The translations under genes and the position numbers were made by a program. The notes beneath the pieces were generated by a model. The model had not been told where the DNA came from, searched no databases, and saw only the letters and a program-made list of their open reading frames with translations. A stretch of 64,000 nt of DNA. Origin: Tetracentron sinense. Lineage: Eukaryota > Streptophyta > Magnoliopsida > Trochodendrales > Trochodendraceae. Positions 23,014 through 33,039 of the stretch are shown piece by piece. The stretch lies in assembly GCA_015143295.1 (NCBI GenBank), contig CM026560.1:6946501-7010500 (forward strand). Direction: 5' to 3'. Within the stretch, counting starts at the first letter, position 1. The number at the start of each line of letters is the position of its first letter.

Positions 23014-24435
23014 AGATGTACTTGTTTCATAGCCTATGTGTTCTTCATGTTCTATTTATGTCATAGAGCTATTTTTTTTGTTATTTTCTTTAAGTAATAA
23101 AAAATCCAAAAACATTCAAAAAATTGAAAAATATTGCAAAAAATAATGTGTTTGTATGACCTTCTTTCCAATCATTTTGCTTAAAGTTATTTCTTTGAAA
23201 TCATATTTGAACATATAATGCAAGGATAAATATTTCATAGGATTGGATAAATTAGGATAGGTCAAGTGTTGGTTTGATCTTGTGATTGAATTTGGTCATG
23301 CTAACTAATCTCAGTTAGAGTTGAGTAAACAAAGATGTTATCTAATGCACATGCACTCTAACTGATTCTTTAGATGGTATTAGTTCCTATTTAAAGGTTC
23401 TGATATTATACCATATGGTTCCCTAGATTAATCAAATCTAGTATAACCAATGACATAAAAAATTCAATAAAGTGAGCCCCCTAGTTATAAAAGTTATTGA
23501 CATGGAGATGACTACCTGTGAGTTTGTGTGATAGCTACTAGTAAATGCAAACAGTGAGTAATGGCTACCTAGACAAATAGTAGGTATCTATATGGATTGC
23601 TAGTGTGAAAGCCCCCACTGTCATTAGAAAGAGCTACCTTCTCACTTGTGTGAAAGTCACCAGTGTGCTAAAAACTATATATGTGTACTCCAAAAAGAAT
23701 TTTCACAATGAGTACAATTTGACTGAAAAAGAAATGAAATAAATCTGTTAGTCAAATTTGGGGTAAAAATTGCTCATCATATAAATATGGATGTTTATTG
23801 GTTTTAAAACTAGTTTTTGAAAATTTTAGAGTCCCATTTGAGCTATAATGTCAAAATCTAGATTAAGGAAGGAAACCAATTCAAAGAGTCAAGTAATGAA
23901 TTTTGATTTCATACTCACATTACTTCTACTTGTTTCTTGACTCTAATTGTGAATTTGATGCAAATACCATATTTAATCACCGGTGAAAATCAATTATTGA
24001 TTACATAATCCTTGTTTATGACTATACTTGATATATCAATTCTTGGGTGATTATTATTTATGATTTTAATGAAATTAATTGTTGCATATTTTTTTTGGTC
24101 AATTGGTCATTTTGAGGTAAACAATGAGTTTAAACCAAACCATAGGTTGAGGGGGAGATATGGTTATAAATGTAAAATTTTTGAAAATTTTTCAGACCAC
24201 CGATCGATCGGTCTTTCGTGAACAGAGTTATAAAACCCTCATTTCTATTTTTTTTTGTTCACTTGTTCTCCGATCTCCAGAGCGATCTCTCGGTTACCTC
24301 TCCTCCAAATCTTTCCTACGGTCATTCCATTCTATTCTAAAGGTTTCCCAAACATCTAAAAGGTAAGCTTTGTGCATTTTCTTGGATTTAGATTGATTTT
24401 CTCATCTAGGGCATCGTTTTCTTGCGTTTTCTTCC
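23014..24435 (+). other. Spacer between pol and the additional ORF
   Basis: A non-coding AT-rich stretch inside the SIRE-like element. It holds short imperfect tandem pieces (23500-23660: 'gctacct', 'agtgtgaaag', 'agctacta'), a purine tract TTGAGGGGGAGAT (24147-24159), and a promoter-like group at 24199-24237. Confidence 0.7.
24199..24237 (+). promoter_or_regulatory. Internal promoter-like site before the additional ORF
   Basis: One perfect LTR-type palindrome ACCGATCGATCGGT (24199-24212) is followed 16 bp later by a TATA-like GTTATAAAACC (about 24227-24237), 200 bp upstream of the additional ORF. A donor-like AAAAG|GTAAGC follows at 24361. This would allow a separate transcript for that ORF; inference only. 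Confidence 0.45.
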
Positions 24436-25728
24436 ATGGCTTTCGTTTTGTCGTTAATCCTTCTTGCCTATCTCATGTCTGGCGTTCCCAAACGTCGGAG
24501 GTTGGTCCTCAACAACCAAGAGGACCCTCCTCAAGATGAGGAAAACCAAGAGCCTTTTACTTTCACTCCAATAGGGCATGGTATTTCAATTGGGGACAGA
24601 CCAATTCGTCGACTGATAGATTCTACAATTGAGAATCGACAAAAATCTTTAGCTGATAAAACTCGGAAAAATAAAGGTAAAGCTTCATCTTCCCAGTCCA
24701 GTCAGTTATCCCAGTTTATAAGTCCTACTGCTGCTCAACTCTATAGTGAGTATTTTAGCAAGAAAGGTGTAATGGTTGAAAGGGACATACATATTTCCGA
24801 TTTTGGTGATTATTATCCTCCTACACTCATTTCAGATCCTAAATGGGAAGGTATACTTACCTTATCCGGTCCTGCTTCTGTCCAGTTAGTTAGGGAATTT
24901 TCCTCTAATTTTTCTGAAATCAACCAGAAAAAATGGTCATTCAAATCTCGAGCATTAGAACAATCTGTTGTCATAAATGCTGATTTGATTTCTAAATTCC
25001 TTGGCTGTCCTCGAGTTCCAAATGCATATTATCCTTATAATTATAAGAGTGATGAGGATAAAGACTCCATGGAACATGTTGTTACCTTTCTTAGTGGTAC
25101 TCCTACGTTTTGGGTTGGGTCTCTTATTGAAGTGGCGAAACTCACTAAGGATGCTCGACTAGTAAACCTAGTTATGAGTGCAAATATCCATCCAAAGGTT
25201 CATACTGCGAACCTTAGGGAAGATAGAGCTAGATTTCTGTTTAGTCTTCTACGTGGGCGTGATATTGATCTTGCCGCTCACATCATTGACTTGATGATCC
25301 AAGCCCATCAAACTAGTACAGCAGTTGGAGCCCTACCATTTGGTTCACTCATCACTAAACTTCTTGGTTCTCAAGGAGTTATCGCTCCTCCTGGTGTTCC
25401 TACTCGAGTTCCTAAGGGTCCAATCAACAAAAAGACCCTAGCTCAGAGTTTTTCACATGCCTCAGTTCGAGATACAGAGGAGGGAGCAGAAGTTAGTGCT
25501 GGGTCATCTCGTCCTCCTCCGACCACTATGGATGATCTTGGGAGGATGATGCGAGAGATGCAGATGGATCTCCAGACTCATGTTTCATCATACGAGGAGT
25601 TTACTACAGAGGTTCCTGGTAGACTTGGATCTCTCGATGCAGTCGTGCTAGGAGTACAGAGAGATGTTCGGGATTTTCGAGCTTACTATGAGTCCCAGCT
25701 CACTTCTGATAATGAACAGGAGGGATAG
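24436..25728 (+). CDS. Additional ORF of the SIRE-like element, intact
   Basis: 430 codons without any interruption, on the sense strand between pol and the 3' LTR, where SIRE-lineage elements carry their extra (sometimes called envelope-like) ORF. The first 14 residues are hydrophobic (MAFVLSLILLAYLM); a second Met at 24475 begins MSGVPKRRRL, a basic, nuclear-localisation-like start. Residues about 125-330 resemble the 'putative plant transposon protein' domain of such ORFs, with a FLGCPRVP segment, a NIHP..HTANL segment and an ALPFGSLITKL segment. The C-terminal 65 residues look like a coiled coil. Function is unknown, and no envelope features such as a clear transmembrane anchor are seen. 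That it is intact while gag-pol has four stops is notable. Confidence 0.8.
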   Translation: MAFVLSLILLAYLMSGVPKRRRLVLNNQEDPPQDEENQEPFTFTPIGHGISIGDRPIRRLIDSTIENRQKSLADKTRKNKGKASSSQSSQLSQFISPTAAQLYSEYFSKKGVMVERDIHISDFGDYYPPTLISDPKWEGILTLSGPASVQLVREFSSNFSEINQKKWSFKSRALEQSVVINADLISKFLGCPRVPNAYYPYNYKSDEDKDSMEHVVTFLSGTPTFWVGSLIEVAKLTKDARLVNLVMSANIHPKVHTANLREDRARFLFSLLRGRDIDLAAHIIDLMIQAHQTSTAVGALPFGSLITKLLGSQGVIAPPGVPTRVPKGPINKKTLAQSFSHASVRDTEEGAEVSAGSSRPPPTTMDDLGRMMREMQMDLQTHVSSYEEFTTEVPGRLGSLDAVVLGVQRDVRDFRAYYESQLTSDNEQEG

Positions 25729-26043
25729 TTCGTGATTGGATTTTATCTTAGTTGAGTGATAGTTTTTGTTTGACATTTTGATGTATTTTGTCTTGGTTGT
25801 ACTTAGTACAAACCTACTTGGATATTATTGACTTGTTATGGATGTATACATTTGAATGGTTTATGCTCATTATCTTTTATCTCATCTCATTTGGATGGTT
25901 ATGCATTAATTTTCTAGTCCACCTTTGGCATTTCGAGCCAAAAAGGGGGAGAGTTATGATTAATGTGTATTGTGTTAATGTGTTGGATGAGGTTATAAAT
26001 GTTTTGGATGATGTTATGGAATGCTTAACCTGTTATGGATATA

Positions 26044-26321
26044 ATATTGTGGAATTGTGGATGTTATGTAATACATATTTTCATTCTTCCAATATTTTAT
26101 CCCATATTTTATTTCTCATGCTTCACAGGTTTTTGATTTAGCATGTGCAGGCAAACAGGTTCTAAGTTTGGTGAATCATGACATATTGTGGAATTGTGGA
26201 TGTTATGTAATACATATTTTCATTCTTCCAATATTTTATCCCATATTTTATTTCCCATGCTTCACAGGTTTTTGATTTAGCATGTGCAGGCAAACAGGTT
26301 CTAAGTTTGGTGAATCATGAC
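26044..26321 (+). repeat. Two-copy 139-bp tandem duplication
   Basis: Copies 26044-26182 and 26183-26321 differ at one seen position (ttctcatgc versus ttcccatgc). Confidence 0.95.
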
Positions 26322-26449
26322 AAGCTAACATGCCAAAAGTCCTGTAATTATATTTTTGAGTCATGTAAAGGTCAATTTTCCATTTTTGAATCAATTGGGA
26401 AAATTTGAACCTAGTATATGAGTTAGTCTTGTTTTGTCTCGGAATTGCC

Positions 26450-26461
26450 AAAGGGGGAGAT
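26450..26461 (+). other. Polypurine tract of the SIRE-like element
   Basis: AAAGGGGGAGAT lies directly before the 3' LTR start TGTAAATCCC, the expected plus-strand primer site. Confidence 0.9.
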
Positions 26462-27691
26462 TGTAAATCCCTATATAGGTGTTGGCAAATTCCGTGATCA
26501 TTAGATAGGTCATGTGAATCGAGTCGTCGAGTCATGTTCAACTTGTCAGAAGAGAAGAGCTAAAGCTTAAAGAAGATTGAAGAAAGAGAAGAAAAAGCTC
26601 CTACTCTGGATCTAGACAGGTAATGGACTTAGAGACCCCTACCTAGGTTGGATTTGGCTTAGATAACTCTAAACATACCTAGGAGGATAGTTTTAAACCT
26701 AACAAAGTTGTTTGATCTCATTTGAATCAAATAACAATGAAATGAATCATGGTTTGAAAACAATTTTGTCTCAACCGATCGCTCGGTATTGAGACCGATC
26801 GATCGGTGGCCTACCGAGCGATCGGTGGCTATCGACTGGACAAAAAGTTTGTATGGGGTATTTTTCCAGAGAGATGATTTCTAACCGAGCGATCGGTCAT
26901 TTGGACCGAGCGATCCGTTTTGGACCGAGCGATCGGTAGTGAGCACCGATCGATCGGTCCCCGTAAAAGGAATTTTTATTTTTCTGGATTCTTTTTTTAA
27001 ACCCTATATAAACAACTTTTTGGAGACCTAATTCGTGTCTTTTGATATTTTTGAAAGAGTAGAGGTCTGAGAAACTCTTCTAGGGTTTTTCTTATTGCTT
27101 TTATTAGATCTTTGTTGATCCCTCCTCTTTCTTTGATCCTAGAGAATGCAAGTATAGATCTAAACCTTTGATCTTGCATTGTGTGATCTCAGATCTGTAT
27201 GAGATCCCTCTAGGGTTTGAAACTTTCTAAATTGATTCACAACCCTACACCTTGTGTGTGTGTCCGGTGTTTGATCCGGAGCATTCGTGGAAGGAGATCG
27301 ATCGTGTGTGATCGTGGTTTTGAAGTAGCTTGAGAAGATTTGGTCGGTGTGGAACCGAAGCTGCTACGGTGGAGATCGAACCTGCTGGTTCGTGGAAATC
27401 AAGAGTAAGAGTCTATACCTAGGAACGTCGTTTCTGTTTTGGTAAGGTCTTGTCTTGTACTTGATATCTTTTCATAGTGAAGTTTATTGCTGGACAAGGT
27501 CTCGTGGTTTTTTCCCGTTAGGGTTTTCCACGTAAAAATCTTCTGTGTTTAATTTGTGTGGATTGTCTGATTGAATTGTTCATTGATTTCTAAACATATT
27601 AATTGAAAAATTAAAATTGGTTAGAAATTATTAGATAGACCTATTCACCCCCCCTCTAGGTCTTAGAGATCATTGATCTGGATAAATTTCA
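26462..27691 (+). repeat. 3' LTR of the SIRE-like element
   Basis: Partner of 16402-17630. One base longer (gtattgagacc against gtatgagacc), otherwise about 17 substitutions by eye. TATA at about 27004-27011. Confidence 0.95.
26774..26958 (+). promoter_or_regulatory. 3-core-4 palindrome module, SIRE 3' LTR
   Basis: Same seven-unit layout as in the 5' LTR. The first and sixth units are perfect here (ACCGATCGCTCGGT, ACCGAGCGATCGGT) where the 5' copy has changes, so this copy is closer to the original. Confidence 0.85.
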
Positions 27692-28545
27692 GATCAAAAC
27701 CCAATATAATACTATTGTACGAAATATTCGGTCTGATAATGGTCGGGAATATATCACAAATGAATTTCGGAGTGAACTTAACAAAAGTGGTATTCTCCAG
27801 CAACTTACCTGGTCCTTACACTCTTGAGCAGAATGGTGTGGCGGAGCGTAAAAACCGCCACATTATGTCTGTTGTTCGGTGTCTCTTATGTGGTATGGGA
27901 GTACCCAAATATTTCTAGCATATGGCTGTCCTCACTGCCACATATCTTATAAATCGCACTCTCAGTCGGATCCTGCAAGGTAGGACCCCTATGCATGTCC
28001 TTCAGCCTGATAGCACCCTTTTTCCTATTATACCTCGTGTGTTCGGGTGCACATGCTTTGTTCAGAACCGCAGTCCTTCTCGTACTAAACTTGATGATAA
28101 GGTCATTCAGTGTATCTTCTTGGGGTATTCTAGCATGTCTAAGGGGTATCGTTTTTATGATCCGGTTACTTGTCACATTTATCACTCATTGGATGTTACT
28201 TTTTTGAAAACTATTCCTTTCTTTTCAGGTACTCGTTCCTTGCCGGGACCTGTTGAGGAGACTCCTCCAGAGGACAGTCCCTTGCTTCCTCGTCCTCCAT
28301 CCATTCTTGAGCCTCCTCTGATGTCCTCTCCTTCACTCATTAGCAGGTCCCTTCCTCCGGCAATCACTATTGATCCCTTCCCTTATGTTCCTCATTGTCC
28401 GTGCTCTAATATTCCTCGCCGTCCACGCTCTCATGTTCCTCCGCCAGACTCTTCTCCGGACTCAGGTACTTCACCTCTTCCTTTAGCTTCTGATATTGCA
28501 CCTCCCCGGTATCCTCCCCGTGATCGTCATCTCCCACCTGTTTGA
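27692..28545 (+). pseudogene. Copia-B integrase 3' part (truncated)
   Basis: This continues the frame cut at 16401, after the duplicated GATCA. It shows the integrase SDNGRE (about 27734) and EQNGVAERKNR (about 27828) motifs, then the conserved segment YLINRTLSR...GCTCFV and a Pro/Ser-rich linker. Damage: a stop and frameshift near 27820 and a TAG at 27916. Reverse transcriptase, RNase H and the 3' LTR are absent; the element ends at the reverse gypsy LTR. Confidence 0.85.
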
Positions 28546-28571
28546 GTTTTTCTTGTCGTACTGATCATCCC

Positions 28572-28745
28572 ATACCTGGTCTTAGTACATTAACACCCTT
28601 TCGTCCTTGTCTTGGAAACATATATTAGTGCTCGTACCTGGTCTTAGTACATTAGCATACTTTCATATTATTCATGTCTTGGAAACAGATACTAGTGCTC
28701 GTACCTAATCTTAGTACACTAGTATCCTTTCATGCTTGTCATTTT
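28572..28745 (-). repeat. Minisatellite, about 65-bp unit
   Basis: Three units of type 'cttagtacattagca..ctttca..cttgtcttggaaaca..agtgctcgtacct'. It is related in style to the array at 52928-53745. Confidence 0.75.
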
Positions 28746-29857
28746 TTCTTGTGAGTCAGGTATGACATATCCTAGGGATATTCCCTACCCTTGACATTCA
28801 TGCTTGTTTCACAATTTCACATTTCTTGTTCTTGTTATTTTTTTATGTACATGCACGTGAAAATCCGATTCATACATGCATGTGTGCTTGTGGGTGTAAC
28901 TTGTGAACATAATAATAGCATGGAACAATTGAGGATAATATATAACATTTGAACAATTATAGCCACATGAGTGATTTAAGGAATTCATAAAACATATCAT
29001 CATTTTTACAATTCTTGGGGAAATTACCCTATCTCATATCTCATAGATTAGGTTTCACATTTTACACATGCATTTAATCAAACACCTTGCATGCCACATT
29101 TTTCTTCATTTTTATTCATTTGTTCATAGCCTTAGGTTTTTATCTCATTCATACATTTTGTCATACACATAGTGTTCATGGTTCTTGTAAGCCTTTATTT
29201 CATATTTTATCATTTCCACATTTCATCAACACATGGTATATTCATTATGAGTACAATGCCCTTCTACCATTTCCCAACATACATCCATCACAACCATACG
29301 GCATCCAATCGCCACAACCACCATTAACACATCCACAATTTATTTTTTATCTTGTTTAATTTAGGGATTTAGTAAAGAAATCAAGAATGGAATGAACTAA
29401 AGGAAACTACATGCATGCTTTTAAAATAAACTTAGGTTATCACTAAAGTAGTTAGTAGGGTGTACTAACCTTGAGATCAAAGCTTGATCTTGGAAGAAAA
29501 ACCTTGATTTGGGGTTCCAAGCTTGAGGAAGAACACCACTTGAAAAGTGGAGGAACCCTTGCTTGATTTGGGGAAGATCCTTGAGGAAACTTTGAGAATG
29601 AGATCCAAGGCTCAAGGAGGGAGGATCTTGGCTTGAAGGAAGAGATCCAAGCCTTAATTGGTCTTCCAAGCACTCCTTGAGCAAACCCTAGCTCCTTCTC
29701 TTCTTTCTTTCTCTAACCCTCTCCCAAAAACAAGTTTGAGGGTGTATGAAATCCTCAACCCTAGAATTTGAGGTTATATAGAAAAGGGGAGGTCAAAAGA
29801 CTCATCTACCCTTAAGGATTTGGCTTTAAAATGACCAAAAAAAGGCCAAAAAGGGGT

Positions 29858-29994
29858 TGCTCGGCCAACCGGTGGTGCCCATCGGTTGACCGGTTCAAAA
29901 TAAGCTCTCTGTACAAAAATACCATACAAAATTTGGCAGGTTCGGTCGAACAGTAGTGAGGTTCGGTCGACCGAATTTGTGTTCGGTAGACAGG
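29858..29994 (-). promoter_or_regulatory. Palindrome module, GTCGAC variant
   Basis: On the minus strand: units such as TTCGGTCGACCGAA, then a core with TTTTGTATGG and CAGAGAG as in the ACCGATCGATCGGT modules, then ACCGGTCAACCGAT and related units. The core is conserved while the palindrome centre has changed to GTCGAC. TATA lies about 75 bp downstream on this strand. Confidence 0.65.
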
Positions 29995-31032
29995 TTGCTG
30001 ACTCGTCTTGGTATTTTGGCCATAACTTTTGAATCGGTGCTCGGATTTCAACGATTTGACTTGCGTTGGCTTCGTCTTTGAAAGGAAAACAACTTTCATG
30101 TTTTATACAACTCCTAATTTTGAGTTTTACTTATTTTAAATGGGCCTACAAGTGGACTAGTCTAATGTGACTGCTGAATCGACAGCAGACCCACTTTTCG
30201 GAAACCTCACGTTTGACATAACTTACGCTCAAAATATGAAAAAGTGTAAAGCATGAATCTTTAAGAAGGTTTAAATACCTTTTTAAAAATTCAAGAATCA
30301 CTCAATTCCGATTAGCGGTGAGAATTCTAGAGGTCCTTAAACTTGAGGTATGCTAAGGCATCCCTCTTTTCCACACTTAGAACTATTCCACTCGTACTCC
30401 TTCATCCCAAACACCAATAGCATGTTCTTTAATACCCTCACATACAATAAAACATGTTATAACCTCCTCACATCATTCACAAACACCTAGGAAACCTTTG
30501 GTCTCAAAAGCACTGTTTACAACACTATTCACCTACAACCCTTTAAGTACTTAGGGTATTTTATATACCTTTGCTTCTACACACAAAGAGTATATTTATA
30601 CTCTCTTTTTAAGACTCAACACTCGAACTTAAAACTCTCACTTAGCTCACCATACTACTAAGAGCAAAATGAAAGGCCTCAAGCCTCTACACACACCACC
30701 CAAGGGTACTATTCACTGCCACTTTTCATAGTATAGTGAACTCGAATTCCGGGGTTCTACACCTTTAACATTAAGGACTTGGGTCCTCTACCGTATTTGT
30801 AGAGCCCCGAAATTTCATTTCACTAAGAATGAATAGTGTGTGAATAGTGCCCAAGTGTGGTTCTGCACACATATGAGTCTTGTGTTAATATACAAGTTTG
30901 GATTTATGGTGTGCATGTTCTAATGGGTCTATATGTCCTTAAGGAGTGTGTTAAAAGCATAAAAGAGTATTGAAATTGGATTGGAGAGGATTCGAGTGGC
31001 GTAAACAAGGTTTTTCAGCAAAACAGGGGTCA

Positions 31033-31216
31033 ACCGATCGCTCGGTCATTACCTGCGATCGATCGGTCCACTACCGATCGCTCGATAGCTGTCGCACGGT
31101 TAACTTTTTTGTATGGGGAAAAATTCCAGAGAGCGTGTTTTTGACCGATCTCTCGGTCATAACACCGATCGACCGGAAGCCACCGATCGCTCGGTCCATA
31201 CCACCGATCGATCGGT
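31033..31216 (+). promoter_or_regulatory. 3-core-4 palindrome module, Gypsy-1 5' LTR
   Basis: Seven units, mainly ACCGATCGCTCGGT (reverse complement of the SIRE unit) and ACCGATCGATCGGT, arranged three, core (with TTTTGTATGG and CCAGAGAG), four. Length 184 bp, the same as in the SIRE 5' LTR. The last unit ends 56 bp before the TATA box. Confidence 0.85.
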
Positions 31217-32234
31217 CATACGCAGATTTTCTTCATTAAGGGTGTTTAAGACTTTGACCATCACCCTTTGCCTATAAAAGGGCTGGGTTCGTGCCTTAGG
31301 GTTTCACAAACCCTTTGTGCATTGTTTTTGAGGGATTTGAAGAAGAGAAGGAGGAGAGGACTTGGTGATCGTTCAAGCTTGAGGAAGATCAAGTTCTTCC
31401 TTTCCATTTGGTGTTTTCCAACCAAGAACTCACTGTTCTTGCTTGTTCCAGCCATTGGGAGTCAAACTCATTGATTTCTCCAAGGTAGATACACTCTACT
31501 ACAATCTTGCAATCCTACTAGTTACTAATTATGATTCTTCTTATCTATGCCCTATTTATATGTATTGATTTTATGTATGAAAATGTGTGATTATATACTT
31601 GGATGAAGGTTACTATTATGATGCACTCTAAGTGTTTGATAAAATACCTCTAAGGGATTCTATGCTTAAATATGATGATTTCTCTTATTAAGTGCATATG
31701 CTCGCATGTCTCGCATGAACCGATGGTTTCCATGGATTTCTTAAAGTGCAAACAAAGGTTTTTCACGAGAAGATGAATAATGAATGATTCTAAGTAACTC
31801 TATGATTTCTCTAAGATCGTTTCACAAGCTCTAAGGATCATACCATGCTCACAAGGAAACTCTATGATAATGCTCTAAGATCGTCTCACAAGCTCCACGG
31901 ATCACAATGAAATGCTCTAAGATCTCTAAGGTTATGCTCTATGGAAATGCTCTAAGGTTATTGCTCCATGCTCTATGTCTCTACGGATCATAATGACTCT
32001 AAGTAACTCCATGAACTCACAAGAACTCATAAGGCTATGATTATCGATTGACTCACACGGTTACAGTTTTGGTTTCGAATATTATCTCACATACGTTTTC
32101 ACGGTTTCCATGCTTTAAGGAATTTACGGATTTCATTCTCCATGTCTTGTATGCTCCATGCCTAACCGCTTTATTGTTATTAGTTTGTATACACTGAGTA
32201 TTCCATGCTCAGTCGATATTGTTATGATCGGCAG

Positions 32235-32368
32235 GTGCTCGGGTTCCATTCGATTTGTGTGGCGAAGAACCTTGGGTCGAGGAAGAGTACCGTGACCCGG
32301 AGCCTTCCATGGATCACTATCATGACGATGGTGCTTTAGATAGGAGTCGTGACTTCGATTTCTATTGA
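32235..32368 (+). other. Acidic LTR reading frame, Gypsy-1
   Basis: After GGCAG the frame encodes a short acidic peptide containing FDLCGEEPWVEEEY and ends at a TGA near 32368. It is the counterpart of 2866-2999 and, in the 3' LTR, of 39255-39388. Confidence 0.45.
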
Positions 32369-32675
32369 TCGACCGACTTAGAACTTGTGTCTTTTGTTAT
32401 GTGAGTGTGGGGTTTGTCCACTCCACTTTTGGGTTTCTCACACATGTATACTTGTTGGTTCTTACTTGAGCCAAGTTATAGGAGTATTCATTTTGCTTCC
32501 GCTATGTTTAGTATTTTGTTTTCCGCTGTGCATTGTATTTCATTTCCGCTATGTATATTCAGGTACTCTGACAGGTTTCCACGTGTGCCTTATGTATCAT
32601 ACAAGAGGTATGATACGGCGGTCACGAGTCAAAGTATCCTTAACTCCTAGGGGGTATTTTGGGTCGCGAAAGACT

Positions 32676-32688
32676 TGGTATCAAAGCT
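32676..32688 (+). other. Primer binding site of Gypsy-1
   Basis: TGGTATCAAAGCT, near-complement of initiator tRNA-Met, five bases after the LTR end. Confidence 0.85.
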
Positions 32689-33039
32689 AGTTATGTCTAA
32701 CGACAGACTTAGTTAGGTCACTCAGGCTTGGCCTAAGCAGAAGTAATTCCTATGAGTTGAACTTAGAACTCAGAAGGACTCAGTTGTCTTAGGCTTGTTA
32801 CCATGACATAACCGGTAGCAAGTGAATCCTTAGGTCAGTATAGGATCCGAGATCGATGTGATCCTATGCGAGGTTCTATTATAGGCTCTAAAGTATAATT
32901 ATATGATGATATATATATACCTCGATGTATACTATGTGCGGTATAGCATTTCATGATTATTGAATTGCTATATGATATGTGAGGTTTGGTATCCAAGTTA
33001 GACTCATGTTTTGCCAAATTGATCTCAGGATTCGATATC

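Larger units (their letters stand above)
25729..26461 (+). other. 3' non-coding part of the SIRE-like element
   Basis: It follows the additional ORF and contains a purine tract AAAAAGGGGGAGAG (25938-25951), a 139-bp tandem duplication and the functional-position polypurine tract. The 117-codon open frame at 25788-26141 is hydrophobic, AT-driven and overlaps the duplication; not called as a gene. Confidence 0.6.
16402..27691 (+). mobile_element. SIRE-like Ty1/copia element, TSD GATCA
   Basis: A complete 11,290-bp element. LTRs are 16402-17630 (1229 bp) and 26462-27691 (1230 bp), start TGTAAATCCC and end AAATTTCA. The exact target duplication GATCA lies at 16397-16401 and 27692-27696. Order: LTR, primer site, one-frame gag-pol (17698-23013), spacer, additional ORF (24436-25728), purine tract, LTR. 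A long gag with coiled coil and an extra 3' ORF are typical of the SIRE/Maximus lineage. By eye the LTRs differ at about 18 positions, near 1.5 percent, so the insertion is fairly recent. It sits in the integrase of Copia-B. Confidence 0.95.
28546..30761 (-). mobile_element. Reverse gypsy LTR, 3' end missing
   Basis: On the minus strand the LTR starts TGTAGAACCCCGG at 30761. Reading leftward there follow the block shared by the gypsy LTRs (around 30000-30090), a GTCGAC-type palindrome module (29858-29994), a TATA box (TATATAACC, 29773-29780), a donor-like AAG|GTTAGTACACC near 29470, and a minisatellite (28572-28745). The acidic reading frame and terminal CGCGACA are missing, so it broke within the minisatellite. 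The 36 bp at 30762-30797 belong to neither neighbour. Confidence 0.8.
30798..32671 (+). repeat. 5' LTR of Gypsy-1
   Basis: Starts TGTAGAGCCCCG. Contains the palindrome module (31033-31216), TATAAAAG (31273-31280), donor-like AAG|GTAGAT (intron from 31485), tandem pieces 'ctctaagatc.tctcacaagctc' (31790-31990), acceptor-like GGCAG (ends 32234) and an acidic frame (32235-32368). The final C of the terminal CGCGACA has become A. Confidence 0.95.

Noticed and set aside
25788-26141. 117-codon hydrophobic frame as envelope-like membrane protein
   Set aside because: It overlaps the 139-bp duplication, lies in AT-rich non-coding DNA and lacks conserved motifs.
29421-29684. Open frames of 87 and 73 codons on the minus strand
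   Set aside because: Overlapping frames in the LTR leader made of CTTG/CCAAG-rich repeats; not conserved as peptides.
31268-31474. Open frames on both strands in the Gypsy-1 LTR leader
   Set aside because: They start in or at the TATA box and are not kept in related LTRs.
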